NCBI GenBank assembly: GCA_027459785.1
Contig: DAIDGU010000019.1
Coordinates: forward strand, 1 to 64,000
Length of the DNA stretch: 64,000 nt
Direction: 5' to 3'
DNA from: Ktedonobacteria bacterium
Lineage (GTDB): Bacteria > Chloroflexota > Ktedonobacteria > Ktedonobacterales > JACDGC01
The translations under genes and the position numbers were made by a program. Below are positions 22,471 through 30,891 of this stretch, in pieces (within the stretch, counting starts at the first letter, position 1; the number at the start of each line of letters is the position of its first letter). The notes below the pieces were generated by a model, which had not been told where the DNA came from, did no database searches, and saw only the letters and a program-made list of their open reading frames with translations.

Positions 22471-22578
22471 CGAATGTCTCGCGCCGCATATTTGCATGTT
22501 TCTCTAGCACTGGCACACCAAGCTATGCTATCGTTTGAATACGATATAGCGACAAGGTGCTTTTGAGAGGGACGCGAG

Positions 22579-23271
22579 ATGACGACAAGTGGAACGGTGG
22601 CTTTGGTAGGCTCAGGCGAATTTTTGCCAGCGAGTATCCCGCTGGATCGCGTGTTGCTGGGGCGGTTGACGGAGCCACCGCGCGTGGCCGTCCTGCCGAC
22701 GGCGGCGGCACCGGATGGTCCCGGCGTGCCAGAACGCTGGGCGCGCATGGGCGTCGAACACTTCACGCAACTGGGCGCGGCGGTCGCGCCGGTGATGCTG
22801 CTGACCCGCCAGGACGCTGAATCGCCAGAACTGGCGGCAACCATCGCCGCCGCCAACTTCGTCTATTTCTCCGGCGGCAAGCCGCGCTATCTGCTGGAAA
22901 CGCTGCGCGATTCGGCATGCTGGCGCGCGGTGGCGGGCATATACGCGGCGGGTGGTGTGGTGGCCGGTTGCTCGGCGGGCGCGATGGTGCTGGGCGAGGC
23001 GCTTTTCGACTTCCCGCAGATCTGGCGCACCCTGCCAGCGCTGGGGCTGGCCCACGGCGTCGCCGTCATCCCGCACTTCGACGAAATGCCCGCCCTGATC
23101 CGCAACCAGATCCGGCGTGCCGGACCGACAATCGACACAGCCGGCGTGGAGGGCAGCACGGCGCTGGTCGTCACCGCCGATGGCTGGCAGGTGGCCGGGC
23201 AAGGGGGTGTCACCATCTTCACCGCACACGCCAAAGCGCGCTACACCGACGGCCAGACCATCCCGCGCTGA
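22579..23271 (+). CDS. Peptidase S51 / class I glutamine-amidotransferase-like hydrolase
   Basis: 230 residues. Start GTVALVGSGEF and FVYFSGGKPRYLLETLRD fit the S51 fold. The nucleophile elbow is VAGCSAGAMVLGE (GxSxG, catalytic Ser), and GVAVIPHFDEMPAL gives the expected His. S51 members include dipeptidase E and cyanophycinase. Specificity is not clear, and no cyanophycin synthetase is nearby. ATG 22579 has gaggga upstream. Confidence 0.82.
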   Translation: MTTSGTVALVGSGEFLPASIPLDRVLLGRLTEPPRVAVLPTAAAPDGPGVPERWARMGVEHFTQLGAAVAPVMLLTRQDAESPELAATIAAANFVYFSGGKPRYLLETLRDSACWRAVAGIYAAGGVVAGCSAGAMVLGEALFDFPQIWRTLPALGLAHGVAVIPHFDEMPALIRNQIRRAGPTIDTAGVEGSTALVVTADGWQVAGQGGVTIFTAHAKARYTDGQTIPR

Positions 23272-23276
23272 TCTCC

Positions 23277-24236
23277 TCAGCACAGATCAACGTTTATTCG
23301 TTGTTGCTGTTCTCCGGCGTGGATGGCCAGCGCGCCATTGCTTGTGATATCCGTGAGCGCCACAATTTGTTGTTCGCCCGGCTGCAAAGTTCCTTGGCTG
23401 GGCGCGAAGCGGAACGGACCAGCTAGCGTACTGAGCGACCAGCGCTCCGGCAATGTGCTGGTATTCGTGAACGTCAGCGTGGTGGTCAGCGCCGGTGGAG
23501 GAGTCTGAAGCTGATTGCCGGTATGGCCGACCACGCGCTCTCGGACGGGATGGCAGGGGAGCGTGAGTGTCGCGGGCGCGCTGAGCGTGGCTGTGCCTTT
23601 GGCCTGCGATGGCAAAGGGGTAGCGGCAGGCGCTGTGGGCGCGGGTGTTGCCGTCGCTGTGGAGGTTGCCGTCGGTGCTGGCGTTCGTGGGGGTGCGGGT
23701 GGCGTTGGCGTCGCCTTGGGCGGGGCGGCGGGTGGCACGGTTGGCTTGGGCAGTGGGCCAGGCTGCACCGGACGGATGCCGGTCACGGGGGCAGGGGTGC
23801 TGCGGGGCGTCGGCGTTGGAGTAGTCGGCTGCACGACCGGCAACGGAGCGGGCGTATTGGTCGGCGCGGGCGTGGCCGTCGGCGTGGCACCAGTTTGCCC
23901 GCCCACACTGGCGCGCGAAGGCAAGAACGTGAGATGTGGTGTGCCGTCTGGTGCAAAACGACCGCCTAATACGAAGAACATCCCGCACATCAGGAACAAT
24001 GCCAGCACGGCGCTGACGCTATAGATTGCCAGCGCGCGTTGTTGGCGGCGCAGGGCCGCGCTGTACTGCGGCGTGGTGATGACATCCGATTCGATCATGA
24101 AAGCCGGTAGAGTTGGTCCGCCCTGTTCACTGAAAGGCGCGCTGGTCGGCGTCCACTGCACCGTCGGCGCGCTGAGGCTATCATCCGGCACGTCCAGCCA
24201 GGGATGTTCTTCGGGATCGAAGGTCTCTTCGTTCAT
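23277..24236 (-). CDS. Single-pass membrane protein with long Pro/Thr linker
   Basis: 319 residues. A cytoplasmic acidic N-terminus (about 70 residues), one membrane helix (about 70-92, YSVSAVLALFLMCGMFFVLGG), about 110 residues of Pro/Thr/Ala repeats, then a small beta-rich C-terminal domain (LTTTLTFTNTSTLPERWSL ... GTLQPGEQQIVALTDI), which resembles an Ig-like fold. The layout suggests an outside domain held away from the membrane by a stalk. Function unknown. Convergent with the S51 gene, 5 bases apart. Confidence 0.7.
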   Translation of the reverse strand: MNEETFDPEEHPWLDVPDDSLSAPTVQWTPTSAPFSEQGGPTLPAFMIESDVITTPQYSAALRRQQRALAIYSVSAVLALFLMCGMFFVLGGRFAPDGTPHLTFLPSRASVGGQTGATPTATPAPTNTPAPLPVVQPTTPTPTPRSTPAPVTGIRPVQPGPLPKPTVPPAAPPKATPTPPAPPRTPAPTATSTATATPAPTAPAATPLPSQAKGTATLSAPATLTLPCHPVRERVVGHTGNQLQTPPPALTTTLTFTNTSTLPERWSLSTLAGPFRFAPSQGTLQPGEQQIVALTDITSNGALAIHAGEQQQRINVDLC

Positions 24237-24367
24237 GTTGGCGTTCCTCTAAATACCGTTCCATTATTGATGTAATACTTGTCATAATTCTCCCGTGCAA
24301 GAACAACGCCAAAGCATGAATGTGCGCGGCAGTGCCGCGCCTCACGTGATGAGCGGGCCACCCGCCT

Positions 24368-24988
24368 TCACCCCAAACCCAACGCGGCCAGCGCCTCATG
24401 CCAGAGGGGCGAAACCGTGTCGAGGCGGTGGTAGTCGTGGCGCGGCAAGGCCAGTGGGACGCCGGCAAAGGGTTCCTGCCACTCGCCGACCGCAGCGATC
24501 AAGTCTTGCAGCGCCTGTTCCGCGCCGGTCCGCACATCGTCGGGATAGTGCATCTTCACGATGGCGGCGGCGAACTCATCTTCATCATAGATCCGCATGC
24601 TGCGATCCGCACTGACGTGCAGGTCCAGTTCGAGATCGACAAAGCGCGTGGCTGTGTCGAGCGGCTGGGGTGGCACCCACGGCAAAATGACATCGCAATA
24701 GCAGTGGCTCAGCCATCCATGCTCATCATAATTGGCTGAAATGGCGAACCAGCGACCAGGAAAAAAGAATTGCAGGTGGTCGTGGCGCATCGTCCAGCCA
24801 TGATTACGATTGATATAGGTGCCGCGCGGCTGCCAGAAGGTATACCGCTGCGGGGTGCGATCCAGCACGAAGACAGCATACGATCCCCACAGCGAGCCAT
24901 CGTATTTGCGTTTATCGACCACCAGTTGCGGCGCGATCAGCGGCTGCCGGCGACGGCGCGGGTGGCGATGGGGTGGGTAGCTGCTCAT
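24368..24988 (-). CDS. DUF402 (FomD-like barrel) protein, second of a tandem pair
   Basis: 206 residues. Family features are FFFPGRWFAISANYDE, CYCDVILPW, and the acidic signature RFVDLELDLHVSADRSMRIYDEDEF (shortened to these motifs). DUF402/FomD proteins form a metal-binding barrel, and some hydrolyse nucleotide-type phosphoesters. ATG 24988 overlaps the preceding stop as ATGA, showing translational coupling. The upstream extension of this frame lies inside the neighbour and is not used. Confidence 0.78.
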   Translation of the reverse strand: MSSYPPHRHPRRRRQPLIAPQLVVDKRKYDGSLWGSYAVFVLDRTPQRYTFWQPRGTYINRNHGWTMRHDHLQFFFPGRWFAISANYDEHGWLSHCYCDVILPWVPPQPLDTATRFVDLELDLHVSADRSMRIYDEDEFAAAIVKMHYPDDVRTGAEQALQDLIAAVGEWQEPFAGVPLALPRHDYHRLDTVSPLWHEALAALGLG

Positions 24989-25569
24989 AAAGGCAAGAGT
25001 CCATTCCACTGTGCGGCGCAGGCGGCGGCAAAGCTGGTGCTGGTAGGATCGAGCGTTTGCCAGTCCAGGCGGTCCAGGTGCGCGACCACGGCGGCGAAGG
25101 GGCCGTCCCATGCCAGGGCATGCGCTTCCAGCGTGTCTAATGCCTGGAACGCCTCCGCGCGCAACTCCGCCAGGTGGGGATTCACCACTGCTGCGCGACC
25201 ATAGACCTCATGATCTTTCGTGAAGACGCTGCGGTCCGCGCGCACGACAACATCCACATACAGATCAGTATAGCGCACCTCCGTGGCATCCGGCGTCACC
25301 GGCGGATTGGGCATGACGATATCGCAGTAACAGCCGGCGAAATCGCCCATCGGATCATAAAAGGAATGGATGACATACCATTGCCCCGGCCAGATGAAGG
25401 TGATCTCGTTGTGCGCGGCGTGCCAGGTGTTGGGGCGCCAATGCATCGGCGTGCCAGCGGGCGTCCATACCGTCGGGCAGGCGTCACTGATCGGCAGCCA
25501 AAACCCCTGCCAACGCCCCCACTGTGAGCCATCGGGCAACATCTTATACACTTCCACCGCAGACAACAT
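24985..25569 (-). CDS. DUF402 (FomD-like barrel) protein, first of a tandem pair
   Basis: 194 residues, paralogue of the gene at 24368-24988: WPGQWYVIHSFYDPMGDFAG, CYCDIVMPNPP and YTDLYVDVVVRADRSVFTKDHEVY align with the partner. The acidic signature is weaker here (TKDHEVY where the partner has YDEDEF), so the two may differ in metal binding or activity. ATG 25569 has aaaggag 8 bases upstream. Confidence 0.78.
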   Translation of the reverse strand: MLSAVEVYKMLPDGSQWGRWQGFWLPISDACPTVWTPAGTPMHWRPNTWHAAHNEITFIWPGQWYVIHSFYDPMGDFAGCYCDIVMPNPPVTPDATEVRYTDLYVDVVVRADRSVFTKDHEVYGRAAVVNPHLAELRAEAFQALDTLEAHALAWDGPFAAVVAHLDRLDWQTLDPTSTSFAAACAAQWNGLLPL

Positions 25570-25683
25570 CGCATCCGCTCCTTTCGCTCAATAGGATCGT
25601 ATGCCATAGACGAGGCAAACGTCAACCTGTCCTATATGAATCGACCGGGCGTTATGCGTGCATATCTATTATATTACCTGCGC

Positions 25684-26568
25684 TCAATGTGTCCGCATGA
25701 AGTCGAGTACTACCCGGTCAATGACAGTTGGCTGGGTAATATCCGGCGGCCAACGCTCTTCGAGGTTCTCGCGTCCCACGTAGATATTCATGGCGCTGCG
25801 GGTGGCATCATCATAGGTGCCAGTGTGAGGGCCGGTATAATCTCCCGTGCTCTGCAAGATGCCCTGCAACTCACGGATAAGTTCCGGCGTCAGCGGCACT
25901 GTATCCGCCGGATCGGTCTTGAAAAGATAGAGTTTATGCAATTCCAGAATGCGCCGGAGTTCATCAATGGGATGCGGATGCTCGTCGACCCGGAGATCGA
26001 TGAAGCGATCATTGAAGCCACCATAGCCGCCCCGTTCGCGTACGACCAACAGCGCGGCGGACTGCTGTCCACGCCGGTCGCCTCCAGCAGTTTGCGCGGC
26101 GGCCAGCGCCATCAACAGGCGATCCCACAGGCGCAGATCGGAGTGTTGCGCGAAGGTGTCGGCCAGCGCGTCCACGGTCTCAGGATTCACCAAAATGTTC
26201 CCCTGGCAAGCGTAATTGGTTCCTGTGCGCCCACCGGCCCAGGGATAGCAACCAGCACCCGTAAATGTGGCGGCGCGGCCTTGCGCATCGACAATACCTA
26301 CCTGGCGTTGCGTGGCTTCGGGATCATCGCGGGTCAGTTCCGTCAGCACCGCCTGGGGATCGATGCCGTCAGCCAACAATTCAAGGCCGCGCGGCCCATA
26401 GCTGGTGTTGGCATAAGACTGCGTGGCAATGGCTCCCACGCCCGCCCGCGCCCACGGCACCACCGCGCCCACGCCAAGGAATTTCGACTGCACGGCCACA
26501 CCTAGATCGCCCGTTGCTGAATCGCGTCCAACGATGGAAAATGTCGCTACAATGCCTTCACGCCGCAT
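25684..26568 (-). CDS. DUF1028 Ntn-hydrolase-like protein with C-terminal domain
   Basis: 294 residues. The N-terminal domain TFSIVGRDSATGDLGVAVQS, then VGAVVPWARAGVGAIATQS, is the DUF1028 signature. These proteins have an Ntn-hydrolase fold with unproven chemistry. The last 80 residues (about 215-294, LTPELIRELQGILQSTGDYTG) resemble a peptidoglycan-binding-like helical module. It lies 20 bases after the last ABC importer gene on the same strand, which suggests it acts on an imported peptide or its products. Start ATG 26568 (gagg upstream) preferred over GTG 26577. Confidence 0.82.
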   Translation of the reverse strand: MRREGIVATFSIVGRDSATGDLGVAVQSKFLGVGAVVPWARAGVGAIATQSYANTSYGPRGLELLADGIDPQAVLTELTRDDPEATQRQVGIVDAQGRAATFTGAGCYPWAGGRTGTNYACQGNILVNPETVDALADTFAQHSDLRLWDRLLMALAAAQTAGGDRRGQQSAALLVVRERGGYGGFNDRFIDLRVDEHPHPIDELRRILELHKLYLFKTDPADTVPLTPELIRELQGILQSTGDYTGPHTGTYDDATRSAMNIYVGRENLEERWPPDITQPTVIDRVVLDFMRTH

Positions 26569-26588
26569 ACGCCTCACTTCTTTCGTGT

Positions 26589-27662
26589 CTATGACGCGCC
26601 TTCAAGGCTTACCTGTTCGAATGGTAGCTTTTCATTGGCAAAGTGGCACGCCGCGTAATGCCCCACCGCCTTCAATTCCAGGGGCGGCACGACGGTGCGG
26701 CAGATCTCCGGGTTGCCCAGCGCCTGCGTTCGGGGGCAGCGCGTATGGAAGTGACAGCCGGCAGGTGGGTTGGCCGGGCTGGGAATGTCGCCGGTGAGGA
26801 CGATGCGCTGGCGCTTTTCCTCTACAAGCGGATCAGGTACGGGGATGGCTGAGAGTAACGCTTCGGTGTAGGGGTGGAGTGGCATGGCGTAAAGTGTGCG
26901 GTTGTCGGCAATCTCAACGATACGGCCCAGATACATCACCGCGACGCGGTTGCTGATGTGGCGCACCACGGAGAGGTTGTGGGCAATAAACAGATAGGTC
27001 AACCCCAGGCGTTCTTGCAGATCTTCCAGCAGATTCAACACCTGGGCTTGCACGGAGACATCCAGTGCGGATACCGGCTCGTCGGCGATGACCAGCGATG
27101 GATTGAGCGCCAGTGAGCGTGCGATACCGATGCGTTGGCGCTGTCCACCGCTGAATTCATGAGGAAAGCGGTTGAGGAAGTTGGATTTCAAGCCGACCAA
27201 CTCCAACAATTCCACCACTCGATTCCGGATTTCCTTGCGATTGCCACGCTGAAAGTTAATAAGCGGCTCGGAGACGACCTGTTCGACAGTATAGCGCGGA
27301 TCGAGCGAACCAAAGGGATCTTGAAAGACCATCTGCATATCCGCTCGCTTCTGACGCATGGCACTGGCTTTCAGCTTCGTGAGATCCTGACCCGCGAACA
27401 GCACTTGGCCGCTGGTAATGGGAATGAGTTGCAAGATGGCGCGGCCCGTAGTGGATTTGCCGCAGCCAGACTCGCCCACCAGACCGAGCGTTTCGCCTTT
27501 TTTAAGAGCGAAGCTCACGCCGTCCACCGCTTTGATGGCTCCTCGTACACCGAAAATATTGCCGCCACCAACTGGGAAGTACACCTTCAGATCACGGACA
27601 TCCAGTAGCATATCACTGGCCGCCGCGTGTTGATCTACCATGCTTTGTGTGATATCGATCAT
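26589..27662 (-). CDS. dppF: Oligopeptide/dipeptide ABC transporter ATP-binding protein (DppF/OppF)
   Basis: 357 residues. Walker A is [10 protein letters not shown]-loop [13 protein letters not shown], signature [16 protein letters not shown], Walker [13 protein letters not shown], and H-loop FIAHN. The C-terminal oligo_HPY extension has [12 protein letters not shown] and four Cys in [14 protein letters not shown]...C, which ligate an iron-sulphur cluster in some relatives. It powers import together with the DppD-type partner upstream. Confidence 0.93.
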   Translation of the reverse strand: MIDITQSMVDQHAAASDMLLDVRDLKVYFPVGGGNIFGVRGAIKAVDGVSFALKKGETLGLVGESGCGKSTTGRAILQLIPITSGQVLFAGQDLTKLKASAMRQKRADMQMVFQDPFGSLDPRYTVEQVVSEPLINFQRGNRKEIRNRVVELLELVGLKSNFLNRFPHEFSGGQRQRIGIARSLALNPSLVIADEPVSALDVSVQAQVLNLLEDLQERLGLTYLFIAHNLSVVRHISNRVAVMYLGRIVEIADNRTLYAMPLHPYTEALLSAIPVPDPLVEEKRQRIVLTGDIPSPANPPAGCHFHTRCPRTQALGNPEICRTVVPPLELKAVGHYAACHFANEKLPFEQVSLEGAS

Positions 27663-27682
27663 CGATTACGAACCTCGCTCTA

Positions 27683-28651
27683 TCAATAGGGATAAAAACA
27701 GGCGGCGCGTTGGCCGGGGTCGGTTTCCATCAAGGGTGGCACTTCCTGCCGGCAGCGCGGCTGCACCTTGGGGCAGCGTGGCGCGAAAGAGCAGCCCTTG
27801 GGTAGATGGAGCAGATCAGGTGGTGAGCCGACGATAGGCGTCAGGCGCGTGCCGGGCGCTTCGTCCAGGCGTGGGATCGAGTGCAGCAGGGCTTGGGTGT
27901 AGGGATGGGCCGGTTTGGCGAAAAGTTGCTTTGTGTTGGTGGTTTCAACGATCTTGCCACCATACATCACGAGTACCCGTTGCGCCATGCCCGCCACCAC
28001 GCCCAGATCGTGAGTGATGAGCATTATAGCGGTGTTAAACTCGCGTGATAGCCCCTTCATCAATTCCAGGATCTGCGCCTGAATCGTCACATCCAGCGCG
28101 GTCGTCGGCTCATCGGCGATGAGCAGCGAGGGATTGCACGACAGGGCCATTGCGATCATCACGCGCTGGCGCATGCCACCGCTGAACTCATGCGGATAAT
28201 TGTTGATGCGTTTCTCCGCGCTGGGAATGCCCACGCGTTGCATCATGTCGATCGCGCGGTCGCGCGCCTGCTTGTGATTCATGTCGAGGTGCAGTTGGAT
28301 CGCTTCCATCAGTTGATAGCCGATGGAAAAGACCGGATTGAGCGAGGTCATCGGATCCTGGAAGATCATGGCGATCTTGCCACCGCGCAATGCGCGCAGT
28401 TCATGGTCGCTCATTTCCAATACGTCACGTCCCTCGAAAAGCACGTGATCTCCGTCGATCTCCGCCGGTGGCATAGGCAGCAGGCGCATGGTAGAAAGCG
28501 CCGTTACACTTTTGCCGGAGCCACTTTCGCCCACGATGCCTAATGTTTCGCCACGCGCGATGGCGAAGCTGACATCATCGACCGCCTTGACATCACCCGC
28601 CCGTGTGTGGAAGGTTGTTTTGAGGTTTTGCACCTCAAGCAGATAGTCCAT
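27683..28651 (-). CDS. dppD: Oligopeptide/dipeptide ABC transporter ATP-binding protein (DppD/OppD)
   Basis: 322 residues. Walker A is GESGSGKS, Q-loop [12 protein letters not shown], signature [15 protein letters not shown], Walker [14 protein letters not shown]-loop LITHD. The oligo_HPY tail has [16 protein letters not shown] and [14 protein letters not shown]. It pairs with the DppF-type subunit, from which it is separated by 20 bases. Confidence 0.93.
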   Translation of the reverse strand: MDYLLEVQNLKTTFHTRAGDVKAVDDVSFAIARGETLGIVGESGSGKSVTALSTMRLLPMPPAEIDGDHVLFEGRDVLEMSDHELRALRGGKIAMIFQDPMTSLNPVFSIGYQLMEAIQLHLDMNHKQARDRAIDMMQRVGIPSAEKRINNYPHEFSGGMRQRVMIAMALSCNPSLLIADEPTTALDVTIQAQILELMKGLSREFNTAIMLITHDLGVVAGMAQRVLVMYGGKIVETTNTKQLFAKPAHPYTQALLHSIPRLDEAPGTRLTPIVGSPPDLLHLPKGCSFAPRCPKVQPRCRQEVPPLMETDPGQRAACFYPY

Positions 28652-28676
28652 GAATTAGGTGTTCCTCTCCGGGAGG

Positions 28677-29732
28677 TTAGTCTTTGCTTCGTGGATCGAA
28701 AGCATCACGTAGGCCGTCGCCGATGAACGAGAATGCCAGCACGATCAGCACCAGCACCAATGCCGGCAACAGATCCTCAAAGGGGTGGTAAGGAATCGCG
28801 CCGAGCGATTCATTGATCATTAAGCCAAGGTCGGCATTGGGCGGCTGCACGCCGATACCCAGCAGGCTCAACACGCCTTCATTGACCACGGTGGCCGCGA
28901 AGTCAAGCGTCGCCGCGACAATGATCAGGCTGAGGATGTTGGGGATGATATGCCGCGTGATGATCTGCCAGGACGAGGTGCCAATGGTACGTGACGCCTC
29001 GACGAATTGTTGTTCTTTGAGTTGCAAGGTTTGGCCGCGGACATAACGCGCCATCTGGGGCCAGATGGTAATGCCCAGCGTCACCGCTACCAACACCACT
29101 GTTCCAGGCAGCCCGAAGCGGTCGTCCACTGCCTGGCTGAAAAAGCCGGCGATGAGCACGGCGAAGAGCAAGCCTGGGAAGGCGAAGACGAGATCGGTGA
29201 AACGCGCGAGTACCGTATCGATGATCCCGCCATAGTAGCCAGCCAGTACGCCGAGCAAGGTTCCCAGACCGATATCCAGCACGATGACGACGAGTGACGA
29301 GATGATAAGCGAAACCTGCACGCCGGCCAGCACGCGCGCCAGCAAATCGCGGCCTTGTCCGTCCGTCCCCAACCAATGCAGTGCAGTTGGGCCGGAATCG
29401 GAGTTGACATCATCCAGATAGGTCGGCCCGTGATATTGTGCCGGCCCAATATGGATGTAGCCATGTTCGCGCGCGAGGGTTGGACCAATGTGCTCGTAGA
29501 TCGGCAGGAAGAAAACCGCGCCGATCAATAACAACACAAAGACTCCCAGTGAGACTAATGCGCGCTTGTCGCGGGCGAAACGGCGCAGGGAATCTTGCAG
29601 GGGTGAGGCCGTTTTTTCTTGCAGCGCCACCATATCGGCATCCGCCACTGTGACGCGACTGGGATCCAATTCCAGGGGCGTGGGATCCAACTCGTTGACG
29701 AGTTGTTCAGAGCGTTGCTCGAAATTCATCAT
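28677..29732 (-). CDS. dppC: Oligopeptide/dipeptide ABC transporter permease (DppC/OppC)
   Basis: 351 residues with about six membrane segments. A long N-terminal cytoplasmic region (about 60 residues) precedes the first helix (ALVSLGVFVLLLIGAVFFL), as in OppC. Periplasm-facing HWLGTDGQGRDLLARVL and the EAA loop VEASRTIGTSSWQIITRHIIPN are diagnostic. It starts 9 bases after the DppB stop with aaggag upstream, so the two permeases are tightly linked. Confidence 0.93.
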   Translation of the reverse strand: MMNFEQRSEQLVNELDPTPLELDPSRVTVADADMVALQEKTASPLQDSLRRFARDKRALVSLGVFVLLLIGAVFFLPIYEHIGPTLAREHGYIHIGPAQYHGPTYLDDVNSDSGPTALHWLGTDGQGRDLLARVLAGVQVSLIISSLVVIVLDIGLGTLLGVLAGYYGGIIDTVLARFTDLVFAFPGLLFAVLIAGFFSQAVDDRFGLPGTVVLVAVTLGITIWPQMARYVRGQTLQLKEQQFVEASRTIGTSSWQIITRHIIPNILSLIIVAATLDFAATVVNEGVLSLLGIGVQPPNADLGLMINESLGAIPYHPFEDLLPALVLVLIVLAFSFIGDGLRDAFDPRSKD

Positions 29733-29741
29733 GAAGCTCCT

Positions 29742-30716
29742 TCAGGCCGAGATGCGAATGCGTGGATCGACGATGCTATAGGCGATGTCGGTGAGCAAGT
29801 TCATCACTACCACAGCGATAGCTAGAATGACGACGGTGTATTGCAGCACCGGCCAATCATGCAGTGTCACCGCATGGACGCCCTGATAGCCCACGCCGGG
29901 GATATTGAAAAGGAACTCGATGACGAACGCGCCGCTGACGATGAATGCCAGTGAGGGACCGATGACGGTCAGCAGCGGCAACATAGCGTTGCGCAGCGCA
30001 TGGATATAAATGACCGCGCGCTCGGACACGCCTTTTGCCCGCGCTGTGCGCACGTAATCCTGGCCCAGCACTTCCAGCATGACGGTGCGCGTCAGGCGGG
30101 CGAAATATCCCATTTCAGTGAACGCCAAGATCGAGATTGGCACCACGCGATAGATGAACACATCATTGAAGAAATTACCGCTCAACTCAGTGGCCGTCCA
30201 GCCCGAAGTCGGCAGGTAAAACAAGCCATGCGTGGCATCAAAAGCCATCCATGCCTGATAGAAGGGGATGATCACGAAGGCGGGAATGGCATAAAGGGCG
30301 AGCATGACCCCCATTGACACGGAATCGGTGGTGGTATTGCGCCGCAAGGCGGCCAGGATGCCAACAGGGATGCCGATGATCAGCGCGATCACGAATGCAA
30401 ATACACCGAGTGTCGCTGAAACTTGGATGGCAGGGACTAGGATGGAGCTGACGCTTTGCCCTCTGAAGGCGTATGAATAGCCAAAATTGCCTTGCAGTAA
30501 ATGCAAAACAAAGTTGCCGTATTGCTGATACCAGGGCAGATCTAAACCATATTGATGGGCTAACTTGGCATGTTCAGCAGGCGTATTATGTAGACCGAGC
30601 AAGATAGCGATGGGATCACCGCCAGGCGCGTTGAGCCCCATCAAGAAGGTGACGAAGGTGACGACGAGTACGACGAGCACAAGCCCAAGGATGCGTCGTA
30701 ACAGGAATTGGAGCAT
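29742..30716 (-). CDS. dppB: Oligopeptide/dipeptide ABC transporter permease (DppB/OppB)
   Basis: 324 residues. MLQFLLRRILGLVLVVLVVTFVTF is the standard first helix. Later markers are GDPIAILLGLH, the EAA-type loop VRTARAKGVSERAVIYIHALRNA, and VEFLFNIPGVGYQ-like FVIEFLFNIPGVGYQGV. The start at 30716 was chosen because the 13 upstream codons are not OppB-like. A strong hairpin (30765-30808) separates this gene from the binding-protein gene. Confidence 0.93.
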   Translation of the reverse strand: MLQFLLRRILGLVLVVLVVTFVTFLMGLNAPGGDPIAILLGLHNTPAEHAKLAHQYGLDLPWYQQYGNFVLHLLQGNFGYSYAFRGQSVSSILVPAIQVSATLGVFAFVIALIIGIPVGILAALRRNTTTDSVSMGVMLALYAIPAFVIIPFYQAWMAFDATHGLFYLPTSGWTATELSGNFFNDVFIYRVVPISILAFTEMGYFARLTRTVMLEVLGQDYVRTARAKGVSERAVIYIHALRNAMLPLLTVIGPSLAFIVSGAFVIEFLFNIPGVGYQGVHAVTLHDWPVLQYTVVILAIAVVVMNLLTDIAYSIVDPRIRISA

Positions 30717-30764
30717 AGCCTTTCCCCCACTGTGTGCTTGGGTGATGCGAACCATGTGATAGCG

Positions 30765-30808
30765 GACTGGCGCATCATCTCACCAAGTAGTGAGGAGATG
30801 CGCCAGTC
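30765..30808 (-). promoter_or_regulatory. Intercistronic hairpin between binding-protein and permease genes
   Basis: A 12-bp perfect stem (gactggcgcatc / gatgcgccagtc) continues past a 2-base mismatch into 5 more pairs. No T-run follows. Such hairpins commonly protect the 3' end of the upstream binding-protein mRNA or attenuate the downstream genes. Confidence 0.7.
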
Positions 30809-30891
30809 AGAGGTTTGCCGGTTGGACTGGCTTTGCGATGATTGTAGCGCAAAATGGCCATCTTCGCAATGCCAACCCTCGCAGTCATCGT

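Noticed and set aside
24324-24340. Hairpin gcgcggca/tgccgcgc as terminator of the DUF402 pair
   Set aside because: The stem is good but no T-run follows on the minus strand, so I did not call it.
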